A stretch of 20,293 nt of DNA, taken from IMG/VR virus record IMGVR_UViG_3300042542_000857, positions 1 to 20,293 of that record. One strand, given 5' to 3'. The translations under genes were made by a program, and so were the position numbers. A model generated the notes under the pieces. The model saw only the letters and a list, made by a program, of their open reading frames with translations. It ran no database searches and was not told where the DNA came from. Shown here in pieces: positions 13,114-20,231 of the stretch (position 1 is the first letter of the stretch; each line of letters starts with the position of its first letter). Source of the stretch: a virus.

Positions 13114-14283
13114 TTAGCTTGCGCCACCCTTGAACCATACAGCGTGAGCTGAGTGGGTTAGGTTACCATCAACGCGCATCGTGACACGGAAAGTGGTCAC
13201 ATCCTTGTCGAAAGCGTAGTCGCCCGACTGAGCGACCTGGATTCCACCAGCGGTGCGAACCTTGTATGAAGGTAGGTGACCGAAAAGAACCGACTTTGCG
13301 CTGGTAGCAACAGCTGGCATAGCAGGGTTCTCAATTAGGCGGTAGCCGAGGATCTGGTCAGGCTGACCAGCGGTGGCAGGGGTGAAGATGTAGTTACCTG
13401 CACCATCCTTGATCTTGCGGATCGAAGCGATAGCCGACTTGCCAGCGAGGAAGCCCACGCCAGGTAGTAGACGAGCCTGACCGTCAAGTGCGTAAACAAG
13501 GTCTACGAGGTTCTCGTAGGTTGCTGCACCGGATACACCAGTTCCACCAGTAACAGCCGAAGCTGCAGCGGTGAGGATACCAGTAGGTTCAACAGTTCCA
13601 GTTCCGTTGGTTAGACCGTTGTTGACGGCAAAACCGATAGCGTTACCAGCTTGTTCTGCGATAAGTGCCGACAGGTCGAAACCAGCGTCAGTTAGCAGTT
13701 CGTTAGCAACAGGAACGAGGAATGAATACTTGAACGCACCTAGAGTGATCGAGCTGAAGGTTGGCTCTGACTCTGAGATTGCTGTTCCAGCACCCTTGAT
13801 GGTTGCGGTCGAACGAGCAGTCAGGGTTGGGATGGTCAGCGACTCACCAGTAGTGGTGTTGATGACATCCGAAACATCCAGCATTGGGCCAGCAAGACGG
13901 GCAATCTGGAATACCTGGTTGTAGAACGACTTTGGAACGGTGTTGTCGCTTGGAACAAGGGTGCGCTTCTCAGAAGCGAACTCGTGTCCACGCTGCTCAC
14001 CTAGTGCGATTGCACGAAGGATGTCGCTGTCATCTGCCGAACGGGTGTTCGATGGAATGAACGAAGCAGCAGCTTCAGCAGCTCGCTCTTCGCGGGCAGC
14101 TAGTTGGTTAGCCGACTCAATAAGCGCAGCACGCTCGTCAAGTTCAGCAGAGATGCGAGTGTATGACTCGTTCTCTTCTGCGGTTAGGTCACGCTTCTCA
14201 GTAGCAGCACGGTCAAGAATAACCTTTGCAGCTTCCCAAGCCTTAGCGCGAGCTTCCGCCTGAAATTTTGCAAATTCAGACAT
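13114..14283 (-). CDS. Major capsid protein, HK97 fold
   Basis: This 389-residue protein starts MSEFAKFQAEARAKAW and has a helical N-terminal region (about 5 to 70) rich in Glu, Ala and Arg, matching the delta domain of HK97-type capsid proteins that acts as an internal scaffold and is later removed. The capsid body begins around residue 95 to 115 and shows typical stretches such as FYNQVFQIARLAGPMLDVSDV, SLTIPTL and SFLVPVANELLTDAG, then a C-terminal VTTFRVTMRVDGNLTHSAHAVWFKGGA. The ATG at 14283 has TTAGGAGA at correct spacing. The frame is open to 14358, but that extension covers the repeat-bearing leader and has no ribosome site. Its protease and portal lie just upstream. Terminators flank the gene on both sides, suggesting an insulated high-level transcript. 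Confidence 0.93.
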   Translation of the reverse strand: MSEFAKFQAEARAKAWEAAKVILDRAATEKRDLTAEENESYTRISAELDERAALIESANQLAAREERAAEAAASFIPSNTRSADDSDILRAIALGEQRGHEFASEKRTLVPSDNTVPKSFYNQVFQIARLAGPMLDVSDVINTTTGESLTIPTLTARSTATIKGAGTAISESEPTFSSITLGAFKYSFLVPVANELLTDAGFDLSALIAEQAGNAIGFAVNNGLTNGTGTVEPTGILTAAASAVTGGTGVSGAATYENLVDLVYALDGQARLLPGVGFLAGKSAIASIRKIKDGAGNYIFTPATAGQPDQILGYRLIENPAMPAVATSAKSVLFGHLPSYKVRTAGGIQVAQSGDYAFDKDVTTFRVTMRVDGNLTHSAHAVWFKGGAS

Positions 14284-14317
14284 TGGATCTCCTAATTGGA
14301 ATTGAATAAAGGATTCT

Positions 14318-14335
14318 GCGGTGCTGACACTCAAC
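14318..14335 (-). repeat. 18-bp direct repeat, copy nearer the capsid gene
   Basis: On the plus strand this reads GCGGTGCTGACACTCAAC. It matches the copy at 14346 to 14363 in 17 of 18 positions, with the starts 28 bases apart. It lies in the leader between the candidate promoter and the capsid ribosome site, so it may be an operator or an element of the 5' untranslated RNA. Confidence 0.75.
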
Positions 14336-14345
14336 AGACAAGGTA

Positions 14346-14363
14346 GCGGTGCTAACACTCAAC
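14346..14363 (-). repeat. 18-bp direct repeat, promoter-proximal copy
   Basis: On the plus strand this reads GCGGTGCTAACACTCAAC, one base different from the copy at 14318 to 14335. It starts close to the predicted transcription start of the capsid gene, a place where a bound protein could block or aid initiation. Confidence 0.75.
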
Positions 14364-14373
14364 TACATGTAAA

Positions 14374-14401
14374 AGTTTACAGAACGAAAAGTATGCGTCA
14401 C
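14374..14401 (-). promoter_or_regulatory. Candidate promoter of the major capsid gene
   Basis: On the minus strand GTGACG (14401 to 14396) and TAAACT (14379 to 14374) are 16 bases apart, each matching four of six sigma-70-type consensus positions, with a TG one base before the -10 that gives an extended -10 look. It lies directly downstream of a terminator hairpin and about 90 bases before the capsid start, which is where a dedicated promoter is expected. The hexamers are imperfect, so the position carries part of the argument. Confidence 0.45.
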
Positions 14402-14411
14402 GGTAAAGAAG

Positions 14412-14446
14412 AACCCCCACAGGGAAAGGGGGTAACCTGTGGGGGT
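14412..14446 (-). terminator. Intrinsic terminator upstream of the capsid promoter
   Basis: An 11-base-pair stem (14413 to 14423 with 14436 to 14446) with a 12-base loop is followed on the minus strand by a U-rich tail, UCUUCUUU. It lies 20 bases after the stop of the 57-residue gene. It would end transcripts of the packaging and portal operon before the capsid transcription unit begins. Confidence 0.75.
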
Positions 14447-14466
14447 GAACTCGCTTTATGGGGGCG

Positions 14467-14640
14467 TTAGCGAGTTTCTTCAGACTTGACTACACGAGTT
14501 TCTTTAGTTTCCTTAGCAACGGGTGCGTCAAGTGAAATGATGGCATCAGCAAAATCTTCAGCCAAGTCTTTGATAACTCCAACAGTAGGATCTCCAGCAA
14601 CCTTCAAGATTGCTTCGATGATTTGTTCTTTGGTAGCCAT
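14467..14640 (-). CDS. 57-residue hypothetical protein between protease and capsid
   Basis: The small frame from ATG 14640 to TAA 14467 begins MATKEQIIEAILKVAGDP, is helical and acidic to about residue 36, and ends in a charged Lys/Glu/Thr/Arg tail (AKETKETRVVKSEETR). Its start overlaps the protease stop as TAATG, with a GAAGAGAG upstream. I do not recognise a family. The position beside the capsid protease and capsid gene, and the short charged helical make-up, would suit a minor scaffold, a capsid cement protein or a protease cofactor, but none of these is shown by the sequence. Confidence 0.75.
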   Translation of the reverse strand: MATKEQIIEAILKVAGDPTVGVIKDLAEDFADAIISLDAPVAKETKETRVVKSEETR

Positions 14641-15965
14641 TACACTCTCTTCAGTAGCAGGTCAAGTTGTTTCTGCTTCAAGTCTAGGATGTTGCCAGAT
14701 ACTTCCTCAACCTCTGGAGTTTTCTCAAGCTTTGAAACAACATCCTTGATGATTTGAGCGTGTTCGGCTTCTAGTTCTTCACCGGACTCTAGGCGAAGCA
14801 GAGCGTCAGCCAGAGCTTCAGCGTCAATGCCCGATGGCTGTTCTTCTGATCCTTCAGCCGAGCGAACCTGCACAGTTCCCGAAGTGGCCGTATATGCCGG
14901 ATAGCTAACGACTGAAATTTCGTGAATTCTGACTGACTCCAAAGTGCGATTACCTCTTTCATCCCAGTTGTCTTTGATGACATTGAAGCCAAAGCTCATA
15001 GCGTCAATAACTTTGCTACGGATCAGTTCGGCAACATCACGACCACGAGTAGTGTTCGCCAAAGTAGCCTCGTAAGCCAAGCCACGGTCATCTTCCCAAA
15101 GGCGTAGACTGCCACCACGCATCGAAGCCATAGGCTCACCGCTGTCGTGATTCCAAAGCAACTTGATCTCGTTACGGGACTTTAGTGAACGCTGGAAAGC
15201 ACCAGGTGCGATTCGCTCAATGAACGGTAGCGGTTCGCTATCGCTGTTGAACACAGCAGCATAGCCACTAATGGTCATGCCATCGCTCTCGTCACGAATC
15301 TCAAACTCTGAAGGCAAAGTGCGAACCTCATACTTGCCAACAGAGCGAGCCTCTGGTGTTAGACCCTCAATGCGAGCCTTGATCGCCCAAGAAGCCGAAA
15401 GCCACTTGTTGCGCTGTTCATTAGTTTCAGTCATAGTTTCTCTTTCACCACTTGCTTCTAGCCTAGCAACAACTGAGTCAGCGTATGCTTTGACGCGAAG
15501 AGCCTGACGCTTTGTTGGCCCTGATCCCCAAAGTAGATGAGCGACCAATCCGGCACCAGGGTAGGCAGGATCGGTAGCGTTCTTGTTTTTAGGGGCATCT
15601 AGGTCTGGTAGGTGGCGGGCGATCCATGCCGATAGGCGCACCCATTTATCGTCTGAAACACGACCAGCTGCCATCTCACGGGCTTCGCGGATTGTTGCAG
15701 GGACTAGACCTGCACCGCCTTTGCCTTCTTCGTAATACTTCAAACCACGGCGAGCTGCAGCTCTCATGTATTCGGGCGGGGCGACATTCAAAGCTCGCTG
15801 TTCGCTACGCTCTCCACCTGGCTCCATGTCTTCAGCGATTGACACAGCAACCATCTGATCTACAGCGGCCTGTTTAGTGGTGTGACAGCCAATAACTTCG
15901 CCATCGTCTTTGATTGTTGCCCAACCAGAGCAACCCTCAGCAGTATCGGTAATAAAGTATGGCAT
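14640..15965 (-). CDS. Capsid maturation protease (HK97 prohead protease, U35-like) with extra N-terminal domain
   Basis: The protease core lies in the C-terminal part of this 441-residue protein. It includes ISGYAAVFNSDSEPLPFIERIAPGAF in parts (about 232 to 257), LLWNHD with H273, AMSFGFNV with S324, and EISVVSYPAY (349 to 358). His and Ser in these contexts are the catalytic residues of HK97-type prohead proteases, which cut the capsid delta domain during maturation. About 180 residues precede the core: one segment (3 to 45) has GCSGWATIKDDGEVIGCH, and a second (60 to 170) has APPEYMRAAARRGLKYYEEG and AHLLWGSGP. Typical HK97 proteases are about 220 to 270 residues, so this is a fusion. The start at 15965 shares TAATG with the preceding stop. 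The tail (about 375 to 441) is acidic and helical. Confidence 0.9.
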   Translation of the reverse strand: MPYFITDTAEGCSGWATIKDDGEVIGCHTTKQAAVDQMVAVSIAEDMEPGGERSEQRALNVAPPEYMRAAARRGLKYYEEGKGGAGLVPATIREAREMAAGRVSDDKWVRLSAWIARHLPDLDAPKNKNATDPAYPGAGLVAHLLWGSGPTKRQALRVKAYADSVVARLEASGERETMTETNEQRNKWLSASWAIKARIEGLTPEARSVGKYEVRTLPSEFEIRDESDGMTISGYAAVFNSDSEPLPFIERIAPGAFQRSLKSRNEIKLLWNHDSGEPMASMRGGSLRLWEDDRGLAYEATLANTTRGRDVAELIRSKVIDAMSFGFNVIKDNWDERGNRTLESVRIHEISVVSYPAYTATSGTVQVRSAEGSEEQPSGIDAEALADALLRLESGEELEAEHAQIIKDVVSKLEKTPEVEEVSGNILDLKQKQLDLLLKRV

Positions 15966-16222
15966 TAGACCTGTTTCATCCAACTAATAGTGTGACCTGC
16001 CTTAGTCGAAATGACATGCAAGGTTTCGCCTGGGTTCATGTTCAAAACAAGTTTTTCAAGTTTGTAAAGACGCAAACCAGTAGAGGAAGTAACATCACCG
16101 TTGCCGATGTAAAGAGTGTCGGTGTTGTCATCGTTAGAAATGTGAATCTGCCAGTTGCTGTTACTTGTGCCGTCAAGTTGCACAGCAACAGTTCCCACAG
16201 TTGTTTGTCCGGTCGAAAGCAT
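15965..16222 (-). CDS. Small beta-rich hypothetical protein between portal and protease
   Basis: This 85-residue protein (MLSTGQTTVGTVAVQLDG and on) is built of short beta strands with polar turns: WQIHISNDDNTDTLYIGNGDV at 24 to 44, then KLVLNMNPGETLHVIS. It has no cysteine, signal peptide or membrane helix. The likely fold is a small beta sandwich. Its start overlaps the portal stop and its stop overlaps the protease start, both as TAATG, and GAGG lies before the ATG, so it is translated with its neighbours. A virion part such as a decoration or head-completion protein is a reasonable guess. I do not recognise the family. Confidence 0.78.
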   Translation of the reverse strand: MLSTGQTTVGTVAVQLDGTSNSNWQIHISNDDNTDTLYIGNGDVTSSTGLRLYKLEKLVLNMNPGETLHVISTKAGHTISWMKQV

Positions 16223-17562
16223 TACTGCACCTCTTCCTCTTCCATCGTTTCATCGTCAGGGCTGTCCATTTCGCCCTCTTGCATCTCAACCTCTGGGGTT
16301 TCTGCATACTCAATCTGTGGCAACTTCAGAGCTTCAAGAACCGATGACGGGTCAAAGCCACTCTTGATAAGTTTGTCAGCCATGTCTACACGCATTGCTG
16401 TTTCTTGCAAGTCTGCAGCTGGTAAGCCAACATTGGCTAGAGGCACTCGTGGAGTGTCACCACCGTCAATCGGCGGTAGATCCTCAGCCTTGCGAACCTC
16501 GTTGATTGTTTGTGCGCCCTGCTGAAGCATGATGCTGTAAGCGGTAGCACGGGATTGTAGGTCACCGCGAAGAAGAGCGTTGAAGTTGAACTTGATAAAC
16601 GCAGTCGTAGGAAGCAACTGTGAATACGACCATTCAATCTTTTCCAAGATAGGGCGTAGCGAGTGGCTAATCCATTGCAAGTTGTTTTGTTCAACCGAAG
16701 CGTAAGTGTTAGTGCCTGGAATACCCATCATGTGCAGCGGGATGTTGAACGCACGAGCCATCTCTTCGACAGCAAAACGGCGTGACTCTAAGAACTGTGC
16801 CTGATCGTTAGGAACGCTGGTCTGCTTGTAAGTTGCGCCACCGAACAGAACACCTGTCTTGTGCGCTTTGCGCCAGCCACGGTGACGGCTATCAAAGCCT
16901 TCCTGCAAAGCTCGCAACTGTTCAGGGATCAAGTTACCAGGGAACTCAATAACACCGTTCGTGGTTGCGCCCTGCTGAAAGAACCGAGCTGCAAAGTTTT
17001 GCAACGCAGTAGCCACACCAAGAGCATCCTTCAGTTTCTCTACACGGCTTGCACCGTAAAGCGATCCAGGGATAGCCAAGTCAATGATGTGCAACACTTC
17101 TTTGCTCGTTAGTGGTTTAGGCTCACCATCTACGATAAAAGTCTTACGGCCCAAAGCTGAACGCTCAATCTTGACTTTATTTGGGTCAAGAACAACAAGG
17201 TTCACCACATCGCCGTTACGGTCACGATACACACGAGTGTAGGAGTTACCGCTAACGAGCAAAGATGTTACGACCTGACCGTAATGTGCCTGACGACTAA
17301 TGTCCACATCAGGCTGATCTATCCAACTTGGTTTAGGTCGGTAAGGTTTACGGTCACCGTCTAAGCGAATGTAAGCGTCTACCGGAAGAGTAGAGATTGT
17401 GTCCGAATAGAGCGAAACAGCCGAAAAGAAAGCAACAATCTTGTAAGCGGTGTCAGCGTTGATAACAACACCAGCTTGCGTTTCAGTAGCAAAATCTTCA
17501 CCGTTAGCAAAAACTTGCTGGAACGACAAAGTGCGTGTTTCACCAAAAAGATTTCCGAGCAT
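16222..17562 (-). CDS. Portal protein, HK97 family
   Basis: This 446-residue protein matches HK97-type portals. Visible landmarks are AYKIVAFFSAVSLYSDTIST (39 to 58), HYGQVVTSLLVSGNSYTRVYRD (93 to 114), a long stretch DLAIPGSLYGASRVEKLKDALGVATALQNFAARFFQQGA (in parts, about 161 to 199), PLHMMGIPGTNTYASVEQNN, and an acidic C-terminal tail. Twelve copies form the ring through which DNA enters and leaves the head. The length is usual for the family. The ATG at 17562 shares TAATG with the upstream 45-residue membrane protein, with GGAG at six bases. It is placed directly after the large terminase block, as usual. Confidence 0.94.
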   Translation of the reverse strand: MLGNLFGETRTLSFQQVFANGEDFATETQAGVVINADTAYKIVAFFSAVSLYSDTISTLPVDAYIRLDGDRKPYRPKPSWIDQPDVDISRQAHYGQVVTSLLVSGNSYTRVYRDRNGDVVNLVVLDPNKVKIERSALGRKTFIVDGEPKPLTSKEVLHIIDLAIPGSLYGASRVEKLKDALGVATALQNFAARFFQQGATTNGVIEFPGNLIPEQLRALQEGFDSRHRGWRKAHKTGVLFGGATYKQTSVPNDQAQFLESRRFAVEEMARAFNIPLHMMGIPGTNTYASVEQNNLQWISHSLRPILEKIEWSYSQLLPTTAFIKFNFNALLRGDLQSRATAYSIMLQQGAQTINEVRKAEDLPPIDGGDTPRVPLANVGLPAADLQETAMRVDMADKLIKSGFDPSSVLEALKLPQIEYAETPEVEMQEGEMDSPDDETMEEEEVQ

Positions 17563-17699
17563 TACTTACTCCGTTCCAATGCCAAACCGAACAACACCAG
17601 TCCGACACCTGCGACTACAATGCCCGCTGGTGGATAAGCGATCCCGACACCAAACGCAACAACGCCTATGCCTATGACCTGAATGATTGTTGCAAACAT
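17562..17699 (-). CDS. 45-residue membrane protein between large terminase and portal
   Basis: From ATG 17699 a short frame encodes MFATIIQVIGIGVVAFGVGI, then YPPAG, then a second hydrophobic run to about residue 41, and a basic end (LERSK). Two membrane-spanning helices joined by a Pro-Pro turn are apparent. AGGTGG lies three to four bases before the ATG, seven bases separate it from the terminase stop, and its stop overlaps the portal start as TAATG. The fit in the operon supports a real gene. The role is unknown. Small membrane proteins at this site might tie head assembly to the membrane, or might be a lysis or exclusion factor. Confidence 0.8.
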   Translation of the reverse strand: MFATIIQVIGIGVVAFGVGIAYPPAGIVVAGVGLVLFGLALERSK

Positions 17700-17706
17700 A
17701 GTCCAC

Positions 17707-19242
17707 CTAAATGTAAAAGCCTGGCACGACTGCCTCTTCTATTCTACTGCCCGATCTGTCATACGCTATGACTGCAGCTACAGCAGCGTCAATCCGGCGA
17801 TTAGAACCACGGTTCTCTTTTACGATTCGCGGCCCCAGATTGTCCATCTTTACAACAGCGTTATCAAGGTGACGGGCAATCATCGGATTACCGTCATGCG
17901 TGATGCGTTCTTCCAACACAGCGTCATAGAAAGATGCACAAGCAACAACCATGCGTTTCGCGGAAGTAGACGGCCATTCAACAATCGGCACACCAGCATC
18001 CTGCAACACTTCCATAGAGCGTTGCCAACGGAACGGGTCACAAGCAACCTCACGAACCTTGAACCTGCCACAAAAGTCAAGAATGGCGTTTTCTGCATCC
18101 TGAATGTCCACACGCCACGAATCATCAGACTCGGCAGGTTTCTCCCAAGCCTTCACAAGAAACAGGTGCGGTTTCTCTTCCTCGTTCGTTGGAATCCGGC
18201 AACCCACAATCACAGTCGTGTCACCATTGAACGAACCGTCAAAGCCGAGAACATACTCAGCGTCAGCGTCAATCTGTTGCACCGTTTCGCAAGCATCCCA
18301 AGTGCCAGTCGGCAACCAAGACATTTGTGACGAAACCCATTGGTTGCAACGCTTCGTGCGAAACTCTGCCTCTGGCGTTCTACGCACAGACGATTCAAAG
18401 TCCGACAATGCACAAATGTCACCCAGACCAGGGTTAGCGATCTCCCAAGTTTCCTGCAACCTGTGATCAGCTTCTTGCGGAGCTTCCCACCAAGCCATAA
18501 AGAATGACGGGTCATCTATTTCGCCACGAGCAACCTTCTGCCCATACTGATATAAGGAGTAACAAATAGAGTCTTGACCCGTGCTGTCCGATTTGACACC
18601 AGCAGTAGTAATCGCAATCAAAGTAGCCATAGAGCCACGCGCACCCTGAGCAAGCGACATAACATCGAACAGTTCGCGGTTCGGCTGTGCATGCAACTCA
18701 TCGAAGATCACAGCAGTCGGTGAAAGGCCTTCCTTCGTGAAAGCCTCAGACGAAAGCACACGATACACCGAGTTCATCTCAGGAATTTCAATAGCGTCGC
18801 GGTAAAGCTTCGCCATGCTCATCAGATCCGGTGACGCTTCAACCATGCGTTTAGCTTCAGCAAACACGATACGAGCCTGGTCACGGTCAGCTGCACACGA
18901 ATACACTTCCGCACCCTTGATACCTGCAGCATACAAACTGTAAACGCCGAGCGTAGACGCAAGAGCCGACTTGCCCTGTTTGCGGGGCATGCCGATCAGG
19001 TTTATACGGTGCCGCAACCCACCATCGTCACCACGAGCAAACACATGCCTCAGCAAATCCTTCTGCCACTCACGCAACACCAACGGCGAACCTGCACGAC
19101 CCGCAATCGAATCCTTAGTGATGATGCCAAAAATCTCGGCAAACTCTAAAACAGACTCACCCTTACCAGACGCAATCGCTGGCTCAGGAACAGGAGTCAG
19201 CCAGGCAGGAGGCCAAGCCTTAGATTTCATTACCCCAGACAT
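17707..19242 (-). CDS. Terminase large subunit
   Basis: This protein of about 511 residues pumps DNA into the head and cuts it. The ATPase half has a Walker A-like GMPRKQGKSA (about 84 to 93, with the lysine at 91), and a Walker B PTAVIFDELHAQ (about 175 to 186, acidic pair D180 and E181) followed by ITTAG as a coupling motif. The nuclease half has GFDGSFNGDTT (from about 333) with the first metal-binding aspartate, and RRIDAAVAAV near the C-terminus with another. I chose ATG 19242, which has GAAGG five bases upstream. ATG 19230 is also possible, and the open frame reaches 19278. All of these overlap the end of the methyltransferase gene. The length fits Terminase_1-type proteins. Confidence 0.92.
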   Translation of the reverse strand: MSGVMKSKAWPPAWLTPVPEPAIASGKGESVLEFAEIFGIITKDSIAGRAGSPLVLREWQKDLLRHVFARGDDGGLRHRINLIGMPRKQGKSALASTLGVYSLYAAGIKGAEVYSCAADRDQARIVFAEAKRMVEASPDLMSMAKLYRDAIEIPEMNSVYRVLSSEAFTKEGLSPTAVIFDELHAQPNRELFDVMSLAQGARGSMATLIAITTAGVKSDSTGQDSICYSLYQYGQKVARGEIDDPSFFMAWWEAPQEADHRLQETWEIANPGLGDICALSDFESSVRRTPEAEFRTKRCNQWVSSQMSWLPTGTWDACETVQQIDADAEYVLGFDGSFNGDTTVIVGCRIPTNEEEKPHLFLVKAWEKPAESDDSWRVDIQDAENAILDFCGRFKVREVACDPFRWQRSMEVLQDAGVPIVEWPSTSAKRMVVACASFYDAVLEERITHDGNPMIARHLDNAVVKMDNLGPRIVKENRGSNRRIDAAVAAVIAYDRSGSRIEEAVVPGFYI

Positions 19243-19792
19243 CCCAACCTTCATAGTGATCTCTAGCGAATAACTCAATACGGCTCACATCTGGAAACAT
19301 TGTTTCAATGCGGGTTCTTACTTCTTGTGGCTTTTGAGAATGTTTTTTTCTTTCTGCTTCAACAAGTTGTCTAACATTACGGGCTTTGAGTAATTTATGT
19401 GCAGAACCTTTGGTAAACAATAAAGCAATTTCTGAGCCTTTCATTGTCCAAGTTCCCATAAAGCAAACTTGCTTATTTGTGCTAGTTTTCTTGTTCCAAA
19501 TAAAGGCAACGGTTTTGTAAGTAAATCCAGCTAAGTGGCCTAACTCAATGGCTAAAGGCAAATGTGCATCAGTTGTCCACATGATCATTACTGCATTTTC
19601 ATTAGGCAACTTTGCTACTTGATTTTCAAAAAAGGTTTTTAGCTCCAAGTCAGACATAGTTGGATACTGAAATTCTTGCAAAGACTGTTGTTCTTTGCCC
19701 GCAGTCCCAACTTTGAATTTACTGCCAAAATGCCACGGCGGGTCAGCGTAAATAACATCATATGTTTTAGTCGGAAAATTACTAATTGCCAT
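19220..19792 (-). CDS. MT-A70-family adenine-N6 DNA methyltransferase
   Basis: This 190-residue protein carries DVIYADPPWHFG (12 to 23) with the catalytic DPPW of MT-A70 enzymes, which transfer a methyl group from S-adenosylmethionine to the N6 of adenine. Further matches are VMIMWTTDAHLPLAIELGHLAGFTYKTVAFIWNKK (in parts, about 68 to 102), GSEIALLFTKG (118 to 128) and the C-terminal IELFARDHYEGWDVWGNE, where the family has its RPGW-like end. The start has GGAG four bases upstream. It overlaps both the small terminase stop and the large terminase start. A hand count gives about 38 percent G+C over 19261 to 19790 against about 50 percent in lines beside it, which suggests a recent arrival. It probably modifies phage DNA to escape host restriction. 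No cognate nuclease is seen. Confidence 0.92.
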   Translation of the reverse strand: MAISNFPTKTYDVIYADPPWHFGSKFKVGTAGKEQQSLQEFQYPTMSDLELKTFFENQVAKLPNENAVMIMWTTDAHLPLAIELGHLAGFTYKTVAFIWNKKTSTNKQVCFMGTWTMKGSEIALLFTKGSAHKLLKARNVRQLVEAERKKHSQKPQEVRTRIETMFPDVSRIELFARDHYEGWDVWGNEI

Positions 19793-20231
19793 GCTTCTCC
19801 ATAAACTCCGCCAACTTCGACTTAGCCTTCACCTCAGCCAACCCATAACGAGAACGATCCACAGGAGTCCAAGCCAACAACGACAAGTTCGCAACAATCG
19901 AACGCTCAAGGTCACGCAACTGCCTACGATCACGCCAAGCATCCTTATCCCCCACAGCAGTCCGGTCAGCAACAATACCCCGCAACTCCTCACGCTCATC
20001 AAACATCTCAGCCGTCAGCTGCACAAGCCACTTATCCGTGCGACCCAACCACAACTGACCCTTACCCCAAGCCTCATCCCAAAAGGCCAACCCCGCATCC
20101 TGCAACGGTCGCAACGGCTGAGGATTATCAACCTGAGCAATCACCACAATCGCCCCATCTTTCGGCAAAGCTCGTTTACCAGGATTACCCGTCAAGCGTT
20201 TCTGCTCCAACGGTTTCGGTGGATTAGGCAT
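19782..20231 (-). CDS. Terminase small subunit, P27-like
   Basis: This 149-residue protein has the P27-type opening with RLTGNPGKRALPKDG (about 12 to 26), then PLRPLQDAGLAFWDEAWGKGQLWLGRTDKWLVQLTAEMFDE (in parts, 39 to 79), where the LAFWDEAW and D-KW helices are typical, and a basic helical C-terminal part (95 to 149) with LERSI. It recognises the packaging site and regulates the large subunit. The ATG at 20231 has AAGGGAG four bases upstream. Its stop lies 11 bases inside the methyltransferase gene, which separates it from its normal partner, the large subunit. It is the first gene of the minus-strand block in this window. Confidence 0.85.
   Translation of the reverse strand: MPNPPKPLEQKRLTGNPGKRALPKDGAIVVIAQVDNPQPLRPLQDAGLAFWDEAWGKGQLWLGRTDKWLVQLTAEMFDEREELRGIVADRTAVGDKDAWRDRRQLRDLERSIVANLSLLAWTPVDRSRYGLAEVKAKSKLAEFMEKHGN

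Noticed and set aside
14284-14358. Longer start for the capsid protein at 14358.
   Set aside because: The added residues come from the repeat-bearing leader, and the TTAGGAGA site clearly serves the ATG at 14283.
13042-15469. The 14-mer TTCTAGCCTAGCAA occurs at 13042 to 13055 and 15456 to 15469, in both cases about 22 to 25 bases before a possible ATG on the minus strand.
   Set aside because: In 20 kb an exact 14-base match between some pair of sites is expected about once by chance. No -35 element fits, and one copy is within the coding sequence of the protease.
15959-16525. Open frame of 188 codons on the plus strand.
   Set aside because: It is antisense to the portal and the small beta-rich gene, with a low-complexity Ser-rich product typical of a complementary-strand shadow.
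17683-18330. Open frame of 215 codons on the plus strand.
   Set aside because: It runs antisense to the large terminase, lacks a ribosome site, and its product has no recognisable domain. It is a shadow of the true frame.
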